Positions 22,924-31,299 of a DNA stretch of 64,000 nt are shown one piece after another. The stretch covers positions 3,658,001 through 3,722,000 of the forward strand of contig NZ_CBDDBS010000002.1 of the NCBI RefSeq assembly GCF_965225875.1, written 5' to 3'. Each line of letters starts with the position of its first letter. Position 1 is the first letter of the stretch. Position numbers and translations under genes: made by a program. Below the pieces are notes generated by a model. It ran no database searches and was not told the DNA's origin. It saw only the letters and a list, made by a program, of their open reading frames with translations. Source of the DNA: Haliscomenobacter sp965225875 (GTDB taxonomy: Bacteria; Bacteroidota; Bacteroidia; Chitinophagales; Saprospiraceae).

Positions 22924-24870
22924 TTATTTGCTTGTGCTCAAAAACTTGCGCAATTCTTCCAAACGATCGGTATTGATCAGGTCTACCCCGGCACTGCGCA
23001 GGGTTTGCCACACTTGTTCATTCTCGGGCGAAGCCCAAAAACGCAGCTTTTTACCTTCCGCATGGACTTTTTTGACCATGTCCAACAATTTGGTTTTTTC
23101 ATCGGCGGGCATTTCTCCTTGCCCCAACCATTTGAAATGATTGCGGTAGTTGTCGCTGATGATGGGCATGAGTTGGGGCGAAATCTTTTTGCCGAGGTCG
23201 CCGGGGCGGCCATCCAGTCCAGCCAGCCTTTCCGCTTGTTTGCTCATGGTTTCAATGGGTCGATTGCCGGAAAGCACAATTTGCACGGGTGCGGGATTGC
23301 AGTTTTTGCGAGTACAAGCTTTCAGGATGTCGCGATAGCGCTGGAAGGTTTTGTCGAGGGCAGTGTAGGTGTCCTCTGCTCCGGTTTTGATGTCGACAAA
23401 CAGATAAAAAGTTTGGCTGAAATCGGGATAAACTTTTCCTCCGTTTTGCCGGATGCGCTGCCGCAAGGGGCGCAGGTACAATTGCTCCAGGCCACGGGCC
23501 GGATCGCGGTAATAGGGGCGATTGTGCGCTACGTACAAGGAATCCTGCATCAGATACACATCGGCTTCCACACTGGTAAACCCTTGTTCCAAAGCATCCC
23601 ATAATGGGCGGTTATGCTCGTAATCGTTGTGGGCGTGAGCATTGGGCAAAGCAGATACATTGCTGATAGTTGGCCAAAACGTAGGGGCAACGGGCTGAGT
23701 CCAGGCCACTTCTTTGTCGTTGGGGAAATAAGGGTTGAATTTTTCCTTGTTCGAGCTGATTTTGGCGCGGACAAACCATTCGTCGCCCTGCAAGGTGTAA
23801 CGAATCAGGCTGGTGTCGCCATGAGTTATGGTCACTTCGCGCAGGATTTCGGAAGCTTGTTTGCCTTTTTTGATGCCAATGAACTGAACGGTGTATTTCA
23901 CATTGGGCTCGGTTTTGACCCGCAGGGCGATGGCTTTTGGCGACTGTTGCAGGTCGGCTAGTTCAACTCCGGTGCTGGCATAAAACTGTCCGGCTTCCAT
24001 CGCTTCTACAATGGCTCCTCCGTGCAGGGAATCGGCCCGCACCATCACCCAACCCCGGCCCGTGTTGGCGTATTGCAAACCAAAAAAATGGTAATTGTGG
24101 CTATCGTCGGTGGCCAGGCCATACATCAAGGGTTGTCCGATTTGTGCGTAGTGCAGGTTGATCTGGTCCCAAAGTGGCTCCATGCCCAGGTGGGTACTAT
24201 CGCCATAATTGAACACAGCGGGGTGGCCATTGAACACCTCAAAAAAGCGCTCGTGTTTCAGGGCCAGCATATCGGCGGGACTGATGGCGAAGTGGAAATT
24301 GGGGTGGTTGATGTGGGGAAACATGGGTTGTCCGCTGATGCGGCGTTGCGCCATCACCGCGTCGATGTTGCTTTGCAGTACCTCACGTACACTGTTGCCG
24401 CGCTGGACGTGTACAAAACCTTTGATATTGGTAGCGTTGAGGTGCAAGGGTTTACCCGCGTAGCTGGCCGATAATTCTTCGCTGGGTAAAATGAGAAAAC
24501 GCCCTTTTTCTTCAAACAAGGGCACGTATTCTTTGAAGGTTTTCAGGCGCACCCGCAGGGAGTCTTTGCCGCGTTTTTCATACACCACCCAATCGCTGCC
24601 GTAGGTGTGCAGGTAGCGGTCAAAGGCCCGCCGCCGTTCGGGTGCCCGCGGAACCCAGCGCCACTGCTCGCCTTCTTGCAGGGTATTGTGGTCAGATAAC
24701 CCAACAAAATGGTAACCGGAAGCCTTGTACCAGGCCATGATCATTTCGGGGTAATCATCGCCGTCGCTCCAGAGGGAGTGGGTGTGGAGGTTGCCCTTGA
24801 GCCAGGTTTGGGCCTGGAGGGGGGCTAGGGTTATGCAGAGTAGGCAGAAAAGGATGAAGTGGTTTTTCAT
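22924..24870 (-). CDS. Secreted two-domain phosphoesterase: PHP domain fused to GDPD/PI-PLC-like domain
   Basis: 648 residues from the ATG at 24870, which starts a clean signal peptide (MKNHFILFCLLCITLAPLQAQ). Residues about 22-290 are a PHP-type metal-dependent phosphoesterase: GNLHTHSLWSDG, GLSDHNTL, LPSEELS, HINHPNFHF and DDSHNYHF supply the metal-binding histidines and acids. From about 400 a second domain begins NAHAHNDYEHNRPLWDALEQG, then SVEADVYLMQDSLYVAHN and ends LINTDRLEELRKF: the glycerophosphodiester phosphodiesterase / PI-PLC-like barrel. A domain of beta strands joins them. Substrate unknown; a periplasmic phosphodiester followed by phosphomonoester hydrolysis is a plausible pairing. 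Confidence 0.78.
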   Translation of the reverse strand: MKNHFILFCLLCITLAPLQAQTWLKGNLHTHSLWSDGDDYPEMIMAWYKASGYHFVGLSDHNTLQEGEQWRWVPRAPERRRAFDRYLHTYGSDWVVYEKRGKDSLRVRLKTFKEYVPLFEEKGRFLILPSEELSASYAGKPLHLNATNIKGFVHVQRGNSVREVLQSNIDAVMAQRRISGQPMFPHINHPNFHFAISPADMLALKHERFFEVFNGHPAVFNYGDSTHLGMEPLWDQINLHYAQIGQPLMYGLATDDSHNYHFFGLQYANTGRGWVMVRADSLHGGAIVEAMEAGQFYASTGVELADLQQSPKAIALRVKTEPNVKYTVQFIGIKKGKQASEILREVTITHGDTSLIRYTLQGDEWFVRAKISSNKEKFNPYFPNDKEVAWTQPVAPTFWPTISNVSALPNAHAHNDYEHNRPLWDALEQGFTSVEADVYLMQDSLYVAHNRPYYRDPARGLEQLYLRPLRQRIRQNGGKVYPDFSQTFYLFVDIKTGAEDTYTALDKTFQRYRDILKACTRKNCNPAPVQIVLSGNRPIETMSKQAERLAGLDGRPGDLGKKISPQLMPIISDNYRNHFKWLGQGEMPADEKTKLLDMVKKVHAEGKKLRFWASPENEQVWQTLRSAGVDLINTDRLEELRKFLSTSK

Positions 24871-25009
24871 TGGTTTGGTGTTTGGTGGGGGTAAAATACG
24901 GAGGAGGCTCGGAAGGTGCTCCCTGTGGCTGGTATTTTTTGGAGACCACATTCATAAAGCGTGGAATTTGGTTGTTTATAGGGTTGGGAATCCGGCAAAT
25001 GGATTATTA

Positions 25010-26605
25010 CTAATACCCACTCCTCCTCACCCCCATCTCTTCCCCAACCGGCATTTTCAACCCCTTCAACACCACCTCACTCCGATTCAACAGCACCACC
25101 GGCATCTCCTTCGCCGTCAGTACCTCCACCCCATCAAACTCCGAATTGTTCACGTCATCCAGCACCAGCGCAGGCCGAAAATCATCGTCCACATACCTCA
25201 ATTTCATGCCCTTGATTTTGATGCCTTCCGCATGGCGCAGGTAAAAGCCCCAGGCGGGTAGCTCCCCAAACATCGAAAATTCGGGGTAGGCCTTGGGATT
25301 TTCCGGTATGCTTGTGATTTTGTCCAGGGGGATCTGGGCGATTTCCTTTTTCGCGCGGCCGCCGTAGGTGATCTCGATGTCTTCCAGGGTCACATCCTGT
25401 ACGGGGTGGCCAGGCAGGCCCACAATGGAAGAAGGAATCAGGTTGTAGGGCAAAAAAGGATGGCCATAAATGTGGAAATGCGAGGGGCGTTTGGGCATTT
25501 TGTCTTCGCCCGGGCGCAGGTGGTCGGGCGGCCCTTCGATGGGGTAACCTTGGTCGGGTTTGTAGAGGGGAACTTCCACTTTGACGTGAGCGATGTACAC
25601 CCCTTTGAGTGTGCTCGCCTTGCCTTCCGTGCGCTGGCCCAAGCGGATAAAGATGGCGTTGCCCGTATTTTTGGCATTGATGTGTTGAATGTCGATGCCC
25701 GTCAAATCGCCGCCATCAACCGACTCCAGGGCAATCGCCGAGCGGTAGGTGTCGAAAATGGTCAGGTTGCGCACGGTGACCTTGCGGAAACCACCGTCGC
25801 TACGCGTACCAAACTTGAGTGCATTGGCACTGGAGCGCAGGGTGCAGTTTTCGATGTAGACGTTCTCACAACCCAGCGCAGGGTTTTCGGATTTGAGGCA
25901 GATTGCGTCGTCGGTAGAATTGATGAAACAATTGCTGATGCGCACGTTTTTGGAATCGGTGATGTCGAGGCCGTCGTTGTTCCAGTAGGCGGTGCTTTGG
26001 ACCGTGATGCCGTCGATGACCAGGTTGGAACATTCCCGGTAGTCCTGCACCCAATCAGTGGCGTTTTTGAGCGTGACCCCGGAAATGTGGATGTCGCTGC
26101 AAGATTTGAAATTCAAGACCATTGCGCGGCCGCCGGGGCGCTTTACCCTCCAGATGGTGTCTTGCACCATTTCACCGCTGCGCAGTTTTTTAAAAATGTC
26201 CAACATCAACTCCTGCCCCTGCCCGTCAATGATGCCCTGACCACTGATGCCGATGTGCTGCTGGTTTTCGGCCATGACCACGGCGGGGCGGTCGGGTACT
26301 ACGGCGTAATCGTTGCGCTTGGTAGGGCCGAGTAGGCGGGCACCGAGTTCGAGGTGCAGTGTCACGCCCGATTTTAACCAAATGGTACCCGTCATGAAAT
26401 TTCCGGGGGGAACGATGACCTTGCCGCCGCCCGATTTGGACACTTTATCGATGGCTTTTTGAATGGTGGTGGCGTTGTTGGTGATGCCGTCGGCGATGGC
26501 GCCAAAGGAGGTGATTTTAAGGGATTTGGTTTGGGCAATTGCCGTGCTGGACAACAACAAAAGCACCGGGAAGAAGAGATAGAGTGGTAGGTTTTTCAGG
26601 AACAT
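25010..26605 (-). CDS. Glycoside hydrolase family 28-like (polygalacturonase-type) enzyme
   Basis: 531 residues with signal peptide ending STAIAQ. The N-terminal pectate-lyase-superfamily motif ITSFGAIADGITNNATTIQKAID and GGGKVIVPPGNFMTGTI is typical of GH28; the catalytic zone reads NNDGLDITDSKN and INSTDDAICLKS, corresponding to the N.D and DD carboxylates of the family, with later RSDGGFRKVTVRN in place of the usual G.H. The absence of the classical GHG motif suggests a divergent subgroup, perhaps an exo-acting or rhamnogalacturonan-type enzyme. It is the distal enzyme gene of the glycan-degradation region. Confidence 0.82.
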   Translation of the reverse strand: MFLKNLPLYLFFPVLLLLSSTAIAQTKSLKITSFGAIADGITNNATTIQKAIDKVSKSGGGKVIVPPGNFMTGTIWLKSGVTLHLELGARLLGPTKRNDYAVVPDRPAVVMAENQQHIGISGQGIIDGQGQELMLDIFKKLRSGEMVQDTIWRVKRPGGRAMVLNFKSCSDIHISGVTLKNATDWVQDYRECSNLVIDGITVQSTAYWNNDGLDITDSKNVRISNCFINSTDDAICLKSENPALGCENVYIENCTLRSSANALKFGTRSDGGFRKVTVRNLTIFDTYRSAIALESVDGGDLTGIDIQHINAKNTGNAIFIRLGQRTEGKASTLKGVYIAHVKVEVPLYKPDQGYPIEGPPDHLRPGEDKMPKRPSHFHIYGHPFLPYNLIPSSIVGLPGHPVQDVTLEDIEITYGGRAKKEIAQIPLDKITSIPENPKAYPEFSMFGELPAWGFYLRHAEGIKIKGMKLRYVDDDFRPALVLDDVNNSEFDGVEVLTAKEMPVVLLNRSEVVLKGLKMPVGEEMGVRRSGY

Positions 26606-26627
26606 GATGGTTGAATTTTAGAAGTAG

Positions 26628-26797
26628 CCGACCAGCGGCATTAGCCGCGAAACGTCTGTAGACGTAAAGCACGAGTGTCAAATAAAGGTGCAGCGCACCG
26701 AAACCATTCAAGGCCATTGTTGCGGTGCGCTGCACCTTTACCCAAAATAGGTAGACCTATGTGCTACAGACGTTGGGCGGCTAATGCCGCTGGTCGG
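26628..26797. repeat. Nested palindromic element, copy 1 of 2 (family G)
   Basis: Outer arms 26628-26661 and 26764-26797 match at 32 of 34 positions (starting CCGACCAGCGGCATTAGCC). Inner arms 26684-26700 and 26723-26739 match perfectly over 17 bases (AAAGGTGCAGCGCACCG). The same outer sequence and the AAAGGT..ACCG inner part occur at 60355-60516. No coding capacity. Lies between the GH28 start and the oxidoreductase stop; with its flanks it fills this 266-base gap. Confidence 0.75.
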
Positions 26798-26871
26798 TTG
26801 TGCAAAATGGTACATTATCCTTCAAGTTTTGTCCTCGTATTTGATCAAAACTTGCTACGGCACGACCAACC

Positions 26872-28197
26872 TCACACCTTCGGGAAATCAAACCCATTGT
26901 GATACGTCGGCAAAATCAAGGCATTCGCCTTTTTACTGTTGAATTTAGCCTTCGCCGCATCCCAATAAATTTTCTCCCCCGTGCGATAAGCCACGTTGCC
27001 CATGTGCGCATTGACGGCCACGGTAGCGCCCGCGTGTATGGGGCAAGCGAGATCAGCCAGTTTGCCACTTTTCATCACGTCGACGAAGTTTTGGGCGTGG
27101 AGTTCCAGGCCATTGTCCACCCGGTTTTGCAAGGCGACCCCTTCCATGCGGAACTTTTCGCCATCCTTTTCGGGGATGACCTCCCAGCCGTTTCTGGTCA
27201 CCACCAGGGTGCCTTTGGTGCCGATGAAGGCGATCCCGTGGCCCTTGCCGTACTGGCCCGCCCCAGTGCCCATGTAGTGTTCCCAGGTATTGGTGAAGGT
27301 GCCAAAATCGTAGGTGACATGGATGTAATCGGGCGTTTCGCGGGCATCGGTGGGGAAGAGGCGTTTGCCACCTACTGCCGATACCGATAGCGGTTCGTTT
27401 ACGCCCATGCCCCAAAGCATGATGTCGAGCAGGTGCACCCCCCAGTCGCACATCAGGCCACCTGCGTAGTCCCAAAACCAGCGGAACTCGTAGTGGAAGC
27501 GGTTGGCGTTGAAGTCGCGCATTTGCGCGGGGCCGAGCCACATTTTGTAGTCCACACCTTCGGGTACGGGGCTATTCGGCACCACGGGCAAGGGCTGAGT
27601 ACCCCGATACATCCAGGTTTTGGTGTTGATGATGGGACCGAGTTGGCCGGATTTGACAAAGGCAATCGCGTCCTTGAAGTGCTTTTGGCTGCGTTGCCAT
27701 TGGTTGACTTGCACCACTTTGCCCGAGGCTTCGGTGGCGCGGATCATCGCTTTGGCTTCGCCGATGGAGTTGGCTACCGGTTTTTCCACGTACACGTGTT
27801 TGCCCGCCGAAAGGGAATCGGTGAGTTGCAGGCAATGCCAATGGTCGGGGGTGGCGACGATGACCGCGTCGAGGTCTTTGTTGTCGAGCATCTTGCGGTA
27901 GTCTTTGTACTCCAGCAAGTTGCTGACGCCAGCTTTGCCCAGGTCTTCTTTGCGTTTGGCCAGTTGGGCATCGTCGATGTCGCAAATGGCCATGAGGTTG
28001 ACTTCGTTAACTTTCAGAAAGGCCCGAACGTTGCCGAAGCCCTGGTTTCTAAGCCCGATGAGGCCAACGTTGATTTTATCACTTGGAGCCACGGCTTTGC
28101 GCATGGAAACAATGGCTTCCAGGGGTAAAAACTCCATGAGCCCGAGGCCGCCTAGGGCCGTGGCGGTATTTTTGATAAAAGTCCTGCGTGTTTTCAT
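26872..28197 (-). CDS. Gfo/Idh/MocA-family oxidoreductase with Tat signal
   Basis: 441 residues. The N-terminus MKTRRTFIKNTATALGG is a twin-arginine export signal; a Rossmann NAD(P) fold follows (INVGLIGLRNQGFGNVRAF), with AICDIDD and the family motif VYVEKPVANSIGEAKAMI, where the EKP lysine is the catalytic-site hallmark. The C-terminal beta-sheet domain holds DWGVHLLDIMLWGM. Exported members in Bacteroidota frequently occur with sugar-degradation genes and some act as glycosidases or 3-keto-sugar enzymes; here it is next to an alcohol dehydrogenase and a GH27. Exact substrate unknown. Confidence 0.88.
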   Translation of the reverse strand: MKTRRTFIKNTATALGGLGLMEFLPLEAIVSMRKAVAPSDKINVGLIGLRNQGFGNVRAFLKVNEVNLMAICDIDDAQLAKRKEDLGKAGVSNLLEYKDYRKMLDNKDLDAVIVATPDHWHCLQLTDSLSAGKHVYVEKPVANSIGEAKAMIRATEASGKVVQVNQWQRSQKHFKDAIAFVKSGQLGPIINTKTWMYRGTQPLPVVPNSPVPEGVDYKMWLGPAQMRDFNANRFHYEFRWFWDYAGGLMCDWGVHLLDIMLWGMGVNEPLSVSAVGGKRLFPTDARETPDYIHVTYDFGTFTNTWEHYMGTGAGQYGKGHGIAFIGTKGTLVVTRNGWEVIPEKDGEKFRMEGVALQNRVDNGLELHAQNFVDVMKSGKLADLACPIHAGATVAVNAHMGNVAYRTGEKIYWDAAKAKFNSKKANALILPTYHNGFDFPKV

Positions 28198-28218
28198 GAT
28201 GTTGGTTAATTGGTGTTT

Positions 28219-29259
28219 CTAAAGGGTTTTCATGTCAATCACAAAGCGGTATTTCACATCGGATTTAAGGATGCGGTCGTAGGCTTCATTGATGTCTTTC
28301 ATCGCGATGACCTCCACATCTGAAACGATGTTGTGCTCGGCGCAGTAGTCCAGCATTTCCTGGGTTTCCTGGATGCCTCCAATCATGGAGCCGACAATAC
28401 TGCGGCGTTTCGAAATGAGCTTTTCCGCAGCTACACTATGGTCTTCAGGCGGGATGCCGACCAGGAGCATTTTGCCCTCTACTTTGAGCAAATCGAGAAA
28501 GCTGTTTAGGTCGTGAACGGCTGAAACGGTGTTCAAAATGAAGTCAAAATGATTTTTCAGCGGTTTCATTTGTGCTTCATCCGTAGTCAGTACAAAATGC
28601 TGCGCGCCCAAGCGTCTGGCATCGGCTTCTTTGGAGGGAGAAGTACTCAACATGGTTACTTCGGCCCCAAAGGATGCGGCAAATTTAACGGCCATGTGCC
28701 CCAATCCGCCCAGGCCCAGTACCGCTACTTTGTGCCCTTTGCCTACTCCGGCAAAACGCAGTGGAGAATACGTCGTGATCCCGGCACACAACAAGGGCGC
28801 GACTGCTTCCAACTGATCGGTAAAGGGAATGTGCAGGGCGTATTTTTCATCAATGACATACTTTGAAGAATACCCACCAAAAGTCGGCGTAACCCCGTCT
28901 CGGTAAAACCCATTGTAGGTCGGCGTCATGCCTTCATCGCAATACTGCTCCATTCCGCTTTGGCAGGAAGGGCAAGTACGGCAAGAATCAACAAAAACCG
29001 CTACACCAGCCAGATCTCCCACTTTGAATTTGGTGACATTGTTGCCAATTGCGGATACTCGACCAACGATTTCATGCCCAGGTACAATCGGATAAACCGA
29101 GGGGCCCCACTCGCTTCTGGCCATGTGGATGTCGGAGTGACATACCCCACAATACATGATATCGACCAAAATATCGTCCGCGCCGACTTCTCTTCTCTCA
29201 AAATCAATGGGTGCAATGGGAGCTGTTTTGCTCAGGGCACCATAACCATTTACTTGCAT
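28219..29259 (-). CDS. Zinc-dependent NAD(P)-alcohol dehydrogenase (YahK/CAD type)
   Basis: 346 residues, medium-chain dehydrogenase. Catalytic zinc ligands are in CGVCHSDIH and PGHEIVGRV; the structural zinc site is formed by CRTCPSCQSGMEQYC; the nucleotide-binding motif is GLGGLGHMAVKFA. The overall motif pattern matches aldehyde reductases of the YahK/cinnamyl-alcohol dehydrogenase branch. No signal peptide, so cytoplasmic. It follows the GH27 gene by 6 bases and precedes the Gfo/Idh gene by 21, which makes one transcript likely and suggests a role in handling aldehydes or sugars released by the locus. Confidence 0.9.
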   Translation of the reverse strand: MQVNGYGALSKTAPIAPIDFERREVGADDILVDIMYCGVCHSDIHMARSEWGPSVYPIVPGHEIVGRVSAIGNNVTKFKVGDLAGVAVFVDSCRTCPSCQSGMEQYCDEGMTPTYNGFYRDGVTPTFGGYSSKYVIDEKYALHIPFTDQLEAVAPLLCAGITTYSPLRFAGVGKGHKVAVLGLGGLGHMAVKFAASFGAEVTMLSTSPSKEADARRLGAQHFVLTTDEAQMKPLKNHFDFILNTVSAVHDLNSFLDLLKVEGKMLLVGIPPEDHSVAAEKLISKRRSIVGSMIGGIQETQEMLDYCAEHNIVSDVEVIAMKDINEAYDRILKSDVKYRFVIDMKTL

Positions 29260-29265
29260 GTTGAA

Positions 29266-31299
29266 TTATTTGATGGGTGTAAATTTGTGCAGCATAACCC
29301 CATGATAAGGAATATCTGCCTGGAATGATCCGGTATATTCCGCGACATCTTTTTGCCGCCAAACATCCCGTATCAAATATCTGCCTTTAAGACCAATCTT
29401 ATCGAAGTGGAGGGTGAATACTTTTTGCGGCTCATCGCCCCAGCGAAAGTAGGATTCCGGCGTTTTGCCATAACCCGCAATATTGAATAAGCCTACGGCA
29501 AAAGAGCCATCCTCCAGTGGTTTCAGCCAGACCTGTACATCGTCTTCTTCCAAAACCAATCGCGCTGCCTTGCCCAATGGGTCCTGATTGATGGCAATTA
29601 CCTCGTCGTTGCTCAGTAAGTTAAGGGTAAAAGCGTCCAATTGTTCAATCGGGCAACCAATCAGCATGGGTGCGGCCAACAAACTGAAGATGCTCACGTG
29701 GCTGTACTGCTCGTCTGGTGTCAAACGGGTCGGGTGCATCATCGGGCCAATGGAAACCTCGCCCAGGATCATCATGTCTGGGTCGAGCCAGTGGCCGGGG
29801 CCAGAGTATGGGGCCCAGCGATCCAGGGTAAAAGAAGTGTGGTACAAACTGGTCCAACTGTCCTTGATGTCGGGGCCGGTGCGGTACATATTGGTGACCC
29901 GATTCCAGTCTTTGACCTTGTCGAAAGGGGCATTGTTGGAAATGCTAAAAACAATATCCCGACCCGATTTTTTTAAAGCTTCCGACATCCGTTCCGCCGA
30001 AACCACATCGATTCGCCAGTCGTATTTGAGGAAATCGGTTCCCCAGGCAGCCATTTGCCGGGCGTCGTTGCGCTCAAAGCGGTACTTGGCAATCCGGCTG
30101 TAGGGTTGACGGCTGGGGACAAACAGTTTTTGGGTTTCCCCACCCGCCGGATAATCCGATGAAGCCCCAATGAAACCAGCATAACTGGCAATGTAAGGGG
30201 TGGAATACAAGCCCACTTTTAAACCCAGTGCATGAATACGATCCATCATGCCTTTGATGTCCGGGAATTTTTCATTGGCTTGCAAAGCGGTGTCGGGCCC
30301 GCTGCGGATGCCTTGCCAGGCGTCGTCGATGTTGATGTAAGTCCAGCCGTGGTCGCGCAAACCCTTGCTGACCATGGCTTCCGCGGAGGCAATGACTTTG
30401 CCCTGGTCGATGTTCCGTGCCCAGGAATTCCAGCCATTCCAACCGATGGGCGGGGTGAGCGCGATGGTATCTCCGATTTTGAGCAGGAGTTTTTGTTGGG
30501 TTTTGCCGTATTTGTTTTTCGCGCTCAAGGCCAGTTCGTACGTGCCACGTTGGGCAACACGGCCAGAGATGATGCCAGTTTTGGCATCGAGTTTTAAACC
30601 TTTGGGCAAAGGGGTAGCTGAAAAAAGCAGGGGTCTTTCACCCGTGGCGGCAATGGTGTACAAAACTGGGTTGCCCGACTTAGCACCGAATATTTTAGCA
30701 GAATTGATGCGTGGCTTTTTGCCGGGAGCTGGTGTTAAAATGTATTTTTCATCCTCATTGGGAATGTATCCAGGTTTGCTGCCGTCCAACATTTCCAGTT
30801 TGGCGTTTGCCCAATTGGCGTAAGTTCTTTTGTTGTTGGAACCTCCTATCCGGTCGGTCACCAATAGTCCAAAGCGCTCGACGCCGCGGAGGTCGACATC
30901 TACACTTACTGGGGCGTCGCCGTGTTTCATGTCGAGCTTTTCAAAGAGCACTTTGTGGTCGGCCACTACGTAAAAACTCAAAGGAATGTCCTGGTTGCCA
31001 CTGTCATCGGGGCCGATCAAGGCAGTGAAACGAGCAGCTTTTTTATTGAGGTAAAAAGCCAGAATCATCGGCGATTGCCCTCCGATGCCGCGCAAAAAGC
31101 GCTGAGCCTGGATCCGAATGGTGTCTTTGGCATAACTTGCCTTGGCTTCCACCGGGCGCAAACCTTCGGAAAAAGTCTGGATGGGTAAGTCATCGAGCCA
31201 AACGGTAGTGCTGGACTGGGCAAAAACTTGACAGCTGATCACCAGTCCCAACAAACAAAACAGCAAATTGAAATTTCTTGTGTGCATAAGTGTGCTCAT
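29266..31299 (-). CDS. NPCBM-Ig-GH27 protein (alpha-galactosidase/arabinopyranosidase type), paralogue 1
   Basis: 677 residues. Signal peptide to about residue 27, then an NPCBM carbohydrate-binding domain (VWLDDLPIQTFSEGL ... RGIGGQSPMILAF), a putative Ig-like He_PIG domain (RPLLFSATPLPKGLKLDAKT) and a GH27 barrel starting IALTPPIGWNGWNSWARNID. The nucleophile aspartate is in TDFLKYDWRID (GH27 usually has KYDN) and the acid/base in RTGPDIKDSW. Its ATG overlaps the stop of the upstream gene as ATGA, so translation is coupled. It is closely similar along its whole length to the protein at 33481-35478, evidence of a local duplication. Confidence 0.88.
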   Translation of the reverse strand: MSTLMHTRNFNLLFCLLGLVISCQVFAQSSTTVWLDDLPIQTFSEGLRPVEAKASYAKDTIRIQAQRFLRGIGGQSPMILAFYLNKKAARFTALIGPDDSGNQDIPLSFYVVADHKVLFEKLDMKHGDAPVSVDVDLRGVERFGLLVTDRIGGSNNKRTYANWANAKLEMLDGSKPGYIPNEDEKYILTPAPGKKPRINSAKIFGAKSGNPVLYTIAATGERPLLFSATPLPKGLKLDAKTGIISGRVAQRGTYELALSAKNKYGKTQQKLLLKIGDTIALTPPIGWNGWNSWARNIDQGKVIASAEAMVSKGLRDHGWTYINIDDAWQGIRSGPDTALQANEKFPDIKGMMDRIHALGLKVGLYSTPYIASYAGFIGASSDYPAGGETQKLFVPSRQPYSRIAKYRFERNDARQMAAWGTDFLKYDWRIDVVSAERMSEALKKSGRDIVFSISNNAPFDKVKDWNRVTNMYRTGPDIKDSWTSLYHTSFTLDRWAPYSGPGHWLDPDMMILGEVSIGPMMHPTRLTPDEQYSHVSIFSLLAAPMLIGCPIEQLDAFTLNLLSNDEVIAINQDPLGKAARLVLEEDDVQVWLKPLEDGSFAVGLFNIAGYGKTPESYFRWGDEPQKVFTLHFDKIGLKGRYLIRDVWRQKDVAEYTGSFQADIPYHGVMLHKFTPIK

